A program made the position numbers and the translations under genes. The notes under the pieces were generated by a model. That model was given only the letters and a program-made list of their open reading frames with translations. It did not search any database and was not told the origin of the DNA. From the NCBI GenBank assembly GCA_024752435.1, contig CP103037.1:2418001-2482000 (forward strand): 64,000 nt of DNA, written 5' to 3'. The DNA comes from Allantophomopsis cytisporea. Taxonomy: Eukaryota > Ascomycota > Leotiomycetes > Phacidiales > Phacidiaceae. Positions 36,605 through 48,900 of the stretch are shown one piece after another. Every line of letters begins with the position of its first letter. Within the stretch, counting starts at the first letter, position 1.

Positions 36605-38493
36605 GTTTCAAGTGTAGAAGGAAAGCAAGCACTTATGAATATTCGCTTCTTCTGTGTTTCTCTTTGGTTCTCTAGTTCTTCAACAAAAGGTTTTAAGTCA
36701 CGCGAGGTCTTATGATTGATGAGAATGTAATCATTGGCATTCATACTTATATATTGAATTTATCGGACATTCACAACGCGGTTATGACAGCCACAAAGAG
36801 GGGTATATGTCAGGTGGCTTTGTAAGACGAAGATGCTATACTTAACCTCTTGGGATCCTTGAGTGCAACCATATGCAAGATAATCGATACTAGTGGATCA
36901 CATAAGCTCCCTCTGTTATCTGACATTCTTAAGAGTGATACCAAAGACTCTTCGTTTGGCACATGATATCTTAGAACAGCTGGAGTGCGGGGTACAAGGA
37001 GGGGGGATTTAAGGTTCCCGCGATCACCATCCAACACTTTATTCCCGGCTTGTATATGTGGTGATGTACACCTATTGCATAGTTGCGGATCATTATACCA
37101 CTTTTGAAACATGTTGCACAGGATGCACGGTATCCGTACAGTATGATGTGGTGAGAGCCGATATCCGTCATTCTCTTGCAAAGAGATGAACGAAAACAAG
37201 GACATACGACCACACTACACGACTATACAGTAATGAAATACAAAAGTACCATGGATTCCAGACAGCTATAGCTACCTTAAGAGGTGCTGTGTAACGCGTT
37301 TTCTGAAACTAAATACTTCATACTCACGAGTACGAAGGAAACTGTTCAACACTACCCTAGACTTCCTTGTAACCGGAATCAGGCTACCCCACGATAATGA
37401 AAATCTAGTGAATTCTCTCCATATCTGGCCAACGGGTCTCCAGTTTTCCAGTAGCAAGATCGCTTTTAAGATGCAGGCTATACCATAGAGTACTTCGTCA
37501 AGTGCAATCGGTGCATCAGCTGCCGTGCTGTCCTGGAGGATACAGCGAAGACTCTGACTTAGTTTCCTTTGACCCGAAGTGGAAATATTCAACACATACC
37601 TGCACCGAACAATGCATAACTCAAATCACCTAAGTTCGGAGTTATGCTTTGATGATCTCTCTGCTTTGAACGCTGTTACACCTTTTAACAATAGTGAGGT
37701 GGTGTGGTGAGCTTGCCGAAAGCATTAGTAATGTCTGAAAGTGACCGATGCACAGTGAGTTGTAAAGTGGCTGCGAATCATGAGAAATAATTCGAGTGGT
37801 TGATATCGTGATCAGGTATTTATGTGATTTTTCTCCGGCCTGACGACTTGAATGATCATGACACCTCGTGGAGCACTCCGGCATTGCCAGTATCGGTCAT
37901 CCATAATTATTTTGAGGTGCCAAGGACCGAAGACATGTTCTCCGCTCTTCGCCAAAGTTTATTGTGCTTGTTGATTGTTCCCCTGCTTGTGTCTTTGTCT
38001 TATGGAAGAAAAAATGGAATGATATATTAACTCACAGGTGGATATGGAATTTTGAGCTGAAGAGTTACGACTTAGAGGTGTTGTTGAAATTGGCTTTAGA
38101 GATATTATGAACATTAGTATATACTGTATATACGTAGTACTATTATGTATGTACATACATGTTAGTGACGTAGGCGTCTCTGACAAGGCTGAAGCATGTT
38201 GCACAAGTAAATTAGCTACTTGCCTCAACACAAGAATATTGTCCGATAAATTCTAGAGACCAAATGTGAATATATATATATACATATATAAGCGATAGAC
38301 CAATGAATTTATACTATCCATCCATATACATGATCCAATTTTGGTTATGATGTGGTTTCCAGTGCATATATTCTTGTGTCACCAAATGTTCCTGGGGAAT
38401 TATTACATATCCTTCAAATGCTCCCCAGCATCATTGCTGTAAGGAACACCAAAGGTAGATACTCTGCTATTTGTGTTTGGTATAATAAAATTG
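36605..38493. other. Gap with possible decayed gene (-)
   Basis: No intact gene. On the minus strand, a 107-codon frame at 37272-37595 contains a helical, protein-like stretch (around LDEVLYGIACILKAILLLENW) and a 131-codon frame lies at 36810-37205. They could be exons of a broken regulator-type gene; I do not recognise a family and cannot join them with good splice sites. Confidence 0.4.
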
Positions 38494-40054
38494 TTAACAG
38501 TCCAATCCATGTACACCTCCAGTTGCGATATCAACACAGCTCCCAACAGCGCTAGTCGGTGTTCCTCCTTTTACCGGAGCCAATGAGATATTTTGGAAAG
38601 CGATATTGAAACAAGGCTCGACTATTGAACAAGACACTGATGCCGTATAGTTATGGCTTGGGGAGGCCAAGTAGCCAGTAAAATTAACAAATGCAACATT
38701 GGATATCTCCATCAGTGAGCTGCCAGCATAAGACCCGTTGTTGCCACTGTTCTCGTTAATTGATGGTCCCGCAGCAGCGCCTTCGACGTAGAAATTTTCA
38801 AATCTAATGTTCTGGACAACACCCCTATTTATGCATCAGTGTTTATACCAACAGATGATATTGAATTAAACAGACCAGCCACCGCCCCGTGGGAGACCCG
38901 CGCTTTCATAGCTGCTCTGTGGAACCAATGCTCCAACCCAGGTCTTGATAAGACCGCTCCCATGCATATCATTGTTATTCGTTATGATATTGGCATCTTT
39001 CACAAGCACGTTGATGACTGAGGAATCCTCTAGATATTGTCCGAGACTACCAATTGCGGGACCATTCCCTCCATGACAAGTGAGCTGGTCATATTAGCAA
39101 GCGTCCCAGCTTTTGCAGATAAATTGTGTCGGCTAAAGGATGAGGTCTGAGAACAGTGATAGATGTACGCCTACATTTTGAACAAAGATGTTATAGGATC
39201 TTGGTTTGATAGCAATACAATCATCGCCGCCTTGGTAGACCATATTAGTAAGCTTGATATTGTTGGCATCCATTGTATCAAAACCATCCGTGTTCTGCAC
39301 CCAGTTTGAACCAAATGGTGCATTAAGAGCCGTGGCATTGACGTAGATATTGTCAAACCACATGTTCGTGCCATTCATGATGTTGATGCTCCACAGAGGC
39401 GGCTGTTTGACAAAGACTCGTAACATAGTCAGCTCCTTATACTGAATACGAGCAGTTGACTTGTACTCACAGTTTTCGACCTTCACATCGCTAACGTTCC
39501 AGAAGACAAATGGCATAGGTCGACCTGGTTGTGTGGTTGCCTCTTCGGCATCATACCAAGTGTTCCCATTTCCAAAGATCCCACCAGTCGTATAACCATT
39601 GATTCTGATACGATCACCAGTAAATACAATACCGGCGTGATGATTCTGGAAGGCTATTGGATATGAATTATTTCTCCAATAGTTGAGATCATCAGACATC
39701 TAAAAATTCTTCAGTGCCTGGGTATACATAAAGAACTACCGGGAATGTACGTACAGTCCATATTCCACGCCACTCGATTGATACGTCGCTAATGACTGGG
39801 TTCAATTTTGTGGCAATGGAGTAGTTTTGCCCCTCTGGGAAGATTACCGTGCCTCCATGGTTGCAAGAGTTGAAGGCGGCGAGTATGGCAGGTGTGTCGT
39901 CGGACCCATCACCAAGAGCAGTAACTGTGCATACCCTTCCATCTTCTCTGGGAGGCAGAGGATTGCCTTGCCACGGAACAGCAGAAGCTGAAAAAGCAAA
40001 GAGTGAAAATGTACTCGTGATAAATGTAGATAAATGCATCGCGAATGGGTTCAA
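38494..40054 (-). CDS. Secreted GH28 pectinase (exopolygalacturonase-like)
   Basis: Exons 39755-40054, 39471-39699, 39175-39416, 38876-39084 and 38494-38824 encode 436 residues. A signal peptide is visible (a second ATG five codons in, at 40039, may be the real start). GH28 enzymes hydrolyse galacturonan backbones of pectin by inversion. The catalytic set is present: NTDGFD, GGDDC, CHGGNGPAIGSLGQY and the IKTW substrate-binding segment; the last two resemble exo-acting fungal enzymes more than endo-polygalacturonases. Several NxS/T glycosylation sites follow. Intron 4 uses an uncommon GTCTGT donor (38875); intron 2 ends at ACGAG, chosen because it restores VENFFVKQPPLW. Fits a plant-cell-wall-degrading lifestyle. 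Confidence 0.9.
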
Positions 40055-41126
40055 GTCTTGATATTAAGGTGCCAATAATAACTTAGACAACTACACAATT
40101 GAAGAAGAAAAAGATCGGACATACGTCACTGGATATGACCATCTAGGTTTTAAGCTGAAGGAGACTTGAGACAGAAACGTACATCGCGTACCTGAAGCTC
40201 ATGATATATGTTATGTTCCGAAGTATGAGGGACTGTCGTGGAACTAGTCAACCGGATTTATTGTTGTTACTATGTGCCACCTATCAACTATCAATCAATT
40301 ACCCCGCGTTATTGACGGCATGATACATGCATTTCTCCGTGTCGCTTTCTAGATATTATTGTTTCCAATATGCAGAATGCACGCTTTATTGAGGATGTTG
40401 CGTGGCTGCGCATCGGATTATGCGAATGAGCGAAACTCGTTCCTGAATACACCGAGATGATGTAATTGTAATGCATTTAGCCGTTAATATTTTAACCAGG
40501 GTCATCATTCTAAATTTAAAACTCACAAAGCCATGAAATAAGTCAATTATACCGTCAGTTCATTCTTCTAATATACAGAATTTTTCAATCATGAAGTCTT
40601 CATCCCATAATATAGGTGCAAATACCCTCACTCGAAAGTTTGGGCTCAAACAAAAGTACCACGCTTGACGGGAAGAAAAAAGAAAGAAAAACACCGCTTA
40701 ACAAATGCATAGAAGAAAGAGTCGAAATTTTAGAAAGGGGTATAAGCTCCAGCTTAGCAGAAATCTCAACTAATAACAGAGCAGCGGATATAGATAATGA
40801 AATGAGCTAAATAAATAAAAAATCGCAAGTTGTCGGCTCCTGATACCTCCATCAATTCACCTGGCATCTGACTGTAAATGGATATTTCAAAAACAGAGGT
40901 CCTTCCTAAATTGTAAATTTCTTCCTCTGCTTTCTCACTGGGGTATGTTTGATATTAAAATTAATGTATTGTTTCCGTTGTGTTTATCGTTTAATGATTC
41001 CTTTCATCGTGTTGTGATTGTCGTGACTTTCTCAAGAATCCAGTTCCGGTTTAAAGTTGACATTCTTAGTCGAAGAATGATTCATCTTCAACCATTTCTA
41101 TCACAACTTAGCGCTACTCCTTTCTA
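40055..41126. other. Intergenic gap
   Basis: GH28 promoter side and BEM3-type 3' side. A 64-codon lysine/glutamate-rich frame at 40616-40810 (+) has no recognisable feature and is not called. Nothing else seen. Confidence 0.6.
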
Positions 41127-44100
41127 TTAACGATGGGACAAGTGCTTACGGTTGTTTTCCTTCATTCTTCCACCACTAACTTTCTTAGGGGCGCCACCCA
41201 TACTCATACCAAACATGGCACTTTCTCTCTTCCTGGCTTTGCTCATGTTCGCGTTCCCGGAGCCACCAAATTGTTCATAGCTAGGACCGGCAAGTGTTGG
41301 CCCTCCGGCACCATATTCTGGTCCTGCCATTGTAGGATATGCTCCTAGATTGCCATTCCCATGCTCGTAGGTTGGTTGCATTGGCGTGAATCCCGTGTCA
41401 TAGGCTGCCCTTTGAGACCCAGGAGGTTGATAGTGTTTGGACTGTGGGAAAGGGAGGCCTTGATTGGGGAAGGATTGCTGGTCGTAGCTCGGTGTTGGAA
41501 GGTCCTGGAATTTCTGTCGTCTGGGACTTCTAATATCTTCTGGAGTCAGGGGTGGTGCGGTCACATGAACTTCGACAGGCGTATCGAGTGTATCAGGCTC
41601 TTCGTCAAAAATCCCATCATATTGTTGAAGGAAAAGTGCGAATACCGGCGCAGGTATGTTTAGAGTCGGTGAGAAGACTATTCCAACGTTTCGAACTGTC
41701 ATCTTATTTGTATCAGAATGATTGACAATATTGATGAGGAAACTGGACAGATATCTAAGGAGAGTTGCATTGACGTGTGGAAGTCGGCGAACCAAGCCGT
41801 TAAGAGCGCTTATCTTGTCCCTTATATCGTGAAGCTCGGTAACAGCAAGGAACTCAAGATGCAACTCGCGAGTCAAAATAGTCGTTGGTAGCTCACGTAG
41901 GTACAACTTCAGGAGTGATGCTACGGCGTGGATGTCGTAGTAAGTCTCATCGCTGATAAGATTGACGTCTCCTTCGACATTGAACCTCTCTCGAAGCTGT
42001 TTGATGACAACATTCGATCCACTCAAGCGGAAGATACCCTCTTCTCCGGCAGCATTTTTGGCATCCAAATACTCAACACACCGATATATCACTGCGGGCA
42101 ATTCAACCTGGACATCAGCAGGATGACAGTATTTGACAGCTTCGGAAAGCGGTGCACCAAAAGCGGGGCGGATCGGTCCATGTTGCTCGTAGGACATTTG
42201 GGTGAGGTTAGTTGTTGAGTCGTTCGGATTCTCGTGCGAGTCAAGTGATGCTCTAGGCTTGCTTCCAAAGCCGAAGAAACTTCGCTTCTTTTGCTTTGTT
42301 TTATCTTCTGGTGCAGGGGCTAGATTGTACTGGTTGTACTGACTTGCCATCGGCTTATTCCCCCATTGTGCTGCATCTTGAATGACCTGGACATTCTTTG
42401 GGGCAGAAATTGACTTCGATGATGTCGAATGGGGAATGTGGAGCTGAAGCAACGGGTCCTTCTCGTGTCCTTGTGTTGGGGGAGATGGGGAATCTGTATT
42501 ATTTCTTGGTTTTGATCTCACACCCACGGGTATCTCTCCAGGTACTGTTGCATCATAGCTGATTCCTTTGAGACCATCGTCAGATTCCAATGCACTCTGA
42601 TTCCTTCCTGAAACCTGGCCCTTCTTCTTCGTCCGCACACCGTTTGCTTGACTTGGGGGTTGGCCAGAGCCAGAGCCACTCGATTCCTTTCGATGGTGGC
42701 GAGGACGTGTGGCAGGTGCATCTTCATCCTCAGAATCTCGGTAATTTACATACTGCAGCAGTGCTTCGACCCATTGATCACGCTCCAAATCGTTTTCCGC
42801 ACACAGCACATGTCTGACTAGACTATTCGAGTCCTTTCTCTTCGGCTCGAGAATCAAAAACGCGTGCCGATATTGGTTGTCGGGATCATCTGAGTCATTT
42901 CGAGCGGGTGATTGAGTTTCCTGATGTTGCTGCTGTTGCTTGCCAATCTGTGCCTTCTGCAACTTTATTGCGCCTAGGTGTGGTCCACCAGGAGACTCAT
43001 AATATTTTAGCACAGGACCATCTAAGACAAAGAATCGAGCCTTCCATCCTCCAAAATTTTTCCCTCGTTTTGTCAAGTAGCCGTTCTTTAGCGGTCTCCC
43101 ACCAGGTCCAAGTTTGACTGGACTATCATTCAAAGATTCTCCAGATGCCGGCAGCTCTTCTGCATTGGGTTCCATGGTGTTTGTAGATAAGTAGCGGCAG
43201 AGTTCAAGTGCCATGACATTGTCCATCTGATTGTTCAAAATCTCTTCAAAATATCCGTCCAGGGCGACACGTCGTGCATCCACCTTTGCAGGAGCATGTC
43301 CGCTAAATAGAGATCTTTCCGGGGTCCTAGCCGTGAAATATGAAGACTGCCTAAGCTGCTGATCGAGGTGGGCTAAAGAGAGGGAATCCTTCTCTACCCT
43401 CCACAACTCCTTCTTATCGGATCGAGAAAATACCGCCAAGGTGAATACTGGATCTTCATCAAGCTTGTTTGGGGAGATAAGACTTGCCCTTGAAGGCTTC
43501 AGGCGAGAAGAAGCAACCCTGATATCGATGGAAGGCAAAGCATTGGGGGGAAGAAGCAAGTCAGGATATTCATCAGTAATAAAACCTCGGTAGATACCAT
43601 CGAGCACAACTATGCTTGAGTGTCCCGATGTATCAAATTCTTTGGTCTCCACGACAGGAGAGTTTGATTTCTTTGTTAACTCTAACGGCTTTGGTGAGAC
43701 CAGTTGCAAGGATTGTACTTGGGCTTTAGGCAAGCCTGGTGACGAAATAGACATTGGCGTGTTGGGAGGAAGTGGAATGGGTTGTCTGGGTGCACGGGGA
43801 GACAGTGGCATACCACCAGCAAATGCTGCTATACCTCGAGGTGATAAAGGCGGAGAGGCCATCGAAGAGGGGTAGGAGGAGCCGTCAGTGTTTGATCGAG
43901 TATTTGGTGAAGAAACCCCACGGTCAAAGGGCCTCGGACTGGATGGGAGACCAGGACTCATAGGCGGCAGTGCAAGTGCATCTCTACTCGTATGAGACTG
44001 GTTTGCGCTCAACATTCCTGCTAGAGATCCAGCAGCACCTTCTTCTCCAGGTAATTGTCGATCGTCGGCCCCTGGAGGGAGAATTTGAACGGCTTGTCGC

Positions 44101-45923
44101 GGACTGGTTGGTAAGGTCATTTCTTTAACAAAAGTTGGCGATTTCAGAGATTTTGTGCTCTGCTTCTTAGATAGACTTCGTCTCTCTGCTTCCTGCAATG
44201 CGGCAGCCTCGCGCATTCGCTCATCGTCTTCCCTAGTCTTCCGGCGGCCTCTTTCCGTCACAACTGGGACCTCATCTACTTCCAAAATATCATCATAGTC
44301 AGATTCGGAGTCATCATCGATATTTTCGGCTGTATGTAAATGATTACTTGGCGCGATTGGCTTACTCAAATTGAGCGGAGCTGGTGGCGCTTTCCGGAAC
44401 TGCGCCTGGAATGATCGTGTTTGCTGTTCCTGTGGACTTTTCGAGGTCAATTGTTCATCGTTAACGACCAGCTTACGAGGGGGGTCAACTGGAGGGTCAA
44501 CTGGCAGGCTGCGCGAAGGTGGCAATGAAGCGTCGTATGGAATTCCTCTTTCTAATTCGTTGGTCTTTCGGGATTGCTGGCTGGCCTCAAATCCAGACAT
44601 TGGCGCATCAGCATCGTATTGTTGGAAGGCATGCTGAGACGGCGATGGCATCTTGTGCTCTGCCTCAATCATGTTCGGAAGTAAAGTTTGCACAGGAGTC
44701 GGCTCGTGTGGGGAATGTGCTGGCGGTGGCGTTATGGGATATGGAGCAAGAGCGACATCGATAGGTGATGATGGTATATCATTTCGAGAGCTCTCTGGAT
44801 CTCTGAGGTTTGCTGATGCTAATGCTCCCACATTTGCAGGTTTTGGGATATCTCTCTTCACCTCAGAAGATGTTTCGCTTCCCCCGTCTGAGGCTGGAGT
44901 GTGATTCGAGTTTGAGGCTGAAGCGGGCAGCTGAGCAAGGCTTTCCTTGAGCTTCTTACGATACCTTTCTTTATCCTTCAAAGCACGTTCGAGGTCCTTG
45001 TTCAATCCCAGGATCATTGCTCTTTGTTTATCAACTAGGCGCCATAATTGAGCATTTTGGGCAGCTGAGGACTGCTTCTCCTTCAACAAATACTGGATGA
45101 CTGCCTCGGAAGAACCCGCCGCCTGTATAAGATTCGCGATATCTGGCGAAGATGAGTCCATATCCAATGATGCTTTATGCGAATGAGTGCTGTTCGAGAT
45201 CGAAGATATCGCAGAATCGATGGACGATGTGCGCGGAGGGCCGCGAACCATATCGATTCTCTGAGCTGAAGCAGATGTAGCAGCCATAGGAGATCTTGCG
45301 GTTGGTGAAGAGGCCGCTACAGGTCTCGATTGCAAGAGAGGATCAGAAACGCTGCGAAACCCACCATCCGATGGGTTGTGGACTCGGGGACTTCTATGCA
45401 AGTTTTGCTTCAGCTGAATTCTCCTACAGGGACGATCTTATCGAGAAATTAAATAGTACCAACCTTTGATTGTTTGGAGTCAAATCTGGAGAGTGCGATG
45501 GATTATAGAAGGTCTTCTCAGAAGCTAGAAGGTCGTCCAGGCGTTCCACAGGGGATCGTGCCTCCTCAAGATCGTGGGTAGGGTACCGTGTTTTCGGCGA
45601 ACAATTGCTATCAACAGGCGATTTGATAAATGACTTCGACAACGCTCCTTCGTCTGGGGATTGGTTTGCGATTGTGCTGGTTTGTAAAGGGCTGGGTGCG
45701 GCCCGACGAGGAATTCTATAGAAAAGTGTCAGTCGTCGCGAGGTTTGCGATAATAGAAGTAGAATCAATTCAAACTCTAGGGACTAGTCGAAAACGCATA
45801 CCGAAAGGCTGATTCTGATAAAACCTGAGGATTGTTTAGAGTATGGTGTTGTTGTCGACCTATTGTGGGGCTGTCCTGAGCAGAGGACTGCTGGGCGTCA
45901 AAGGCTCCATCATACTGCGACAT
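41127..45923 (-). CDS. BEM3: PX-PH-RhoGAP protein, BEM3-type Cdc42/Rho GAP
   Basis: Three exons, 45802-45923, 45464-45715 and 41127-45423, encode 1556 residues. It stimulates GTP hydrolysis on Cdc42/Rho GTPases at sites of polar growth. Order: Ser/Pro-rich N terminus, a coiled coil at about 230-290, a long disordered region with repeated SP/PP segments, a PX domain at about 729-875, a PH domain at about 897-1019 (NGYLTKRGKNFGGWKARFFVL), and a RhoGAP domain at about 1213-1395 with the arginine finger in GIFRLSG (~1256). PX-PH-RhoGAP order and length match yeast Bem3. The first two exons are supported by in-frame splicing with GT-AG junctions (introns 45716-45801 and 45424-45463, the latter only 40 nt). 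Many SP sites suggest regulation by cyclin-dependent kinase, as in yeast; that is inference. Confidence 0.93.
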
Positions 45924-48900
45924 GGCCCACCGGCTGAGACTGAGGTCGGATATGCAAACACGATTATTGATGTGCCACCAATGGGCCGGCGGTCAGGGCC
46001 AAGAATTCAGAACTGGATGTCCGATAAGTGGTTGGCGGCGTCAGACGCTCTGTCCGGGTTTGGGGGAGTTTCGTGACCCTGAAGGTAGTGTCGCACGTTC
46101 ATACGAGAAAACCCTCAGGCGGATTAATGAGGGTGCAATAAACGACCACCGATGGGATCAGTTGTTCGTTCGACAGGAGGCAGCCAGGTCAGAGAGCCAG
46201 GATGGGCTGCAGTCATGCACTGATGCAGTTTCTGGGGTCGATAGCTCGACTATCACAAAGGTTGTCTGCAGGATCAGGGCGAGTGTGATTGATAGGAGGG
46301 AGGTATGTAGGGTCGATATCTTCCGTTGCTAAGTATTGCTGCTGCTTCTGCTGGTGTTGTTGTTCCCGTTCAAAGGCCAGTAGTTGGTTGGGTTCCTAGT
46401 AGATTCGTTATGTATTTATTGTCGTCGGTGAGTAGTATTAGATAGAAGGAATAATGAATTCGAAAGAATCCACACAGGGTTCTTATCCTGTAAGAAAATT
46501 ATTCGTAGATTTGGTTGAAAACGAGACTTCTTCTGCTTAGAAAGACGGACAACAGCACAGTCCCAGTGATAGGTTGGTGTTCAACGGGCCGCAGAGTAGT
46601 TTGCTGGTCGGGTAGAATACATACTCCAGTAGTACAGTAGTAGGGTACTATGGATATTCAAGTATTTCGTAATTGGGAGACAAACTATTTCGCTTGAGTA
46701 GTAAGGTACGGGTGGGAACAAGAGTAGAGAGGAGAGAGAGGAGAGAAGTAGAAGGTAAAGAAATCTCCGAGGTAATTTTTGTTTGGGGTTATCTGGAGGA
46801 AGAGCAAATGGAGGAGTGGAGTTGAAGCTTGGAGTTTGCGTTTGCGTTTGTATGTACAGCGATGCGCGTGTGGTATGGAATAATATGAGCACGTATGTAC
46901 ACAAAGAGTAAGTTACATCAACAGATATGTAAGTATGTCTGTGGTATTGGAGAGTATATATTTGTGTAATGTGTGATTGAGATAAGTTTTCAATTGTCAT
47001 GAGCAACAGCATAGTTGAATCTATCTATATTATTCACATCAACACGCTCACTCTCTTTTGCCCTCGTTTCCATATCTCTTCTCTGCTCTGACTTCACTTT
47101 TCTCCGCCTCAATTTTTTTTAAATTCCCCCCCTTCTCGTCCCATCGCCGCTCTGTATTACTAAGACTTCTCATCTCGTTCCTGCTTCTCTCTGGAACCTC
47201 TGCATCCGAGTGAGTGAGTCTGTGCCTCTATCGTCAAAACGGACGATGGACGCATGCCGACTTCTTTCGCTCAAGGTCACTTGATGGGAGACTTTGAAGT
47301 TGGTTGAAATTACTGGGAACCAGGGTCATTCTGACTGGTGGTTGGTCGCCTCTAAAATCACAAGCTCGATTGCAGATCATTGTGTGGTCTTTTTTGGCGT
47401 CACTTTACAGGCATGACCACAGTAAAGTACGTACCGACATCGTAAGTAAAACCGTGAGAAGCGGACGGAAAAGGGAAAGGTAATAAATAAGTTAGGAACA
47501 ATGGACAAGAATAAGAACAAGTACATACATATATTAAGCAAAGTTCGGAAAAGGATTAAATCCAAATATCATCTTTGTTTGATTCGATTTGATTGATTCC
47601 TTTCATCTACATCATAATAGAGATGACATCCTTTCCCATTCCTTCTTCATTTGATTTTCTTGGACTTTGAGAGACCTTTGTAAGGCGTAGTACCAAACTC
47701 ACTCCACCCAAACTCCACCTTTGTACTTTAAGAGTGAGTATCCACTTGACTTGAATTGTCTCCGGACGGGCTTCTCAAATTCTTACCATCTTCCTGGATT
47801 TTGATTCGAATCGACTACGCCACTGATTCTCCATGCATAGTCCACTTCCTTTCGCTGCCCCTGTCAAACTCATCACATTGGCATGCCAGCTGCATGTTCT
47901 GTATGGCTTCAACTCTTCAACTTCAGCACATACTTCTGCAAAACTAGCAGCCACTCCATAGTCTTTCATATATCCCTTCACATTTCAGCTGTGTGAGTTG
48001 TAGTAGTTTTCATAGTAGTACATTGTGACAAGGCCGTGTCTCTTCTGCAGCCACAAGTTCCTGAGCGCCATCATCCAACCAGCCTGTAACGATAGAGGAA
48101 GGGCAGGATGTTATCAATTCACACTCACAGACGCTTCAGCCGGCATCTCATTCCAGCCGGACATTGTACTGTGAGATGATGGTTGAAAGCCTTGATCCAC
48201 TTTTGGCCAGATATGACCAGATAGTCTTCCATGGCAGGGATCTTCCATCAAGCGAACGTGGAAAATGATGGCAATGATGCGAATAAAAATGATGGAACGG
48301 TCGAAAAAAACGCTCAGACCTTCCCCATCGTACTGCCTACCTCGGGTGTGCGCTTTCAGGTAAAATACATACTACATACATAAGGTACTCACAGATGAAA
48401 TGGTGCGTGTAAATTCTTATATGAAGATGTGCACGTCTTCTATATTATCAGGTGGTACGTAATCTACATCGTGCTTCTTCTCCTGTCAGACATTGCTGTA
48501 CTCTATATAGTTATTCGTAATTGGTAACGACACTCGTAGTATTCATTGCTCTTTACGTCGTTATGTTTATTTAACCTTTTCTCTGTGGTGCACGTAGGAG
48601 ATTTCATACGTGCACCGAATCACTACGTATTTGCTCACGTTATTCCGGAGCGAATATAATCCTTGGAGATTTTCTAAAAATTCATCCCGACTACTGGCAC
48701 CTATCTGAAAGAGATGCCTCTTTATCACTGGATGAATTTCCGGTCAATCCAGCCGGAATTTGCTAAGAATTCCCAATAGTGCTAAATCGCAATCTACTTC
48801 TCCGCGTTTCATAGAATTCGATGGTGCCAGTAGAGGTAGAAGTAGGCTAAGTTGTTGGGGGTCTGACTATGTGCGTCGGTGAAATTATAATGCCACAGAT

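Noticed and set aside
25248..40054. A biosynthetic gene cluster spanning the GMC oxidoreductase, Baeyer-Villiger-type enzyme and neighbours
   Set aside because: No polyketide synthase, NRPS, terpene synthase, transporter or intact regulator is present, and housekeeping PPG1 lies between.
41133..44904. Numerous plus-strand frames up to 100 codons
   Set aside because: They are shadows of the BEM3-type coding exon on the other strand.
47756..47981. Short frames on both strands after a CT-rich leader-like run
   Set aside because: Too short, overlapping and without motifs; no good splice sites to extend them.
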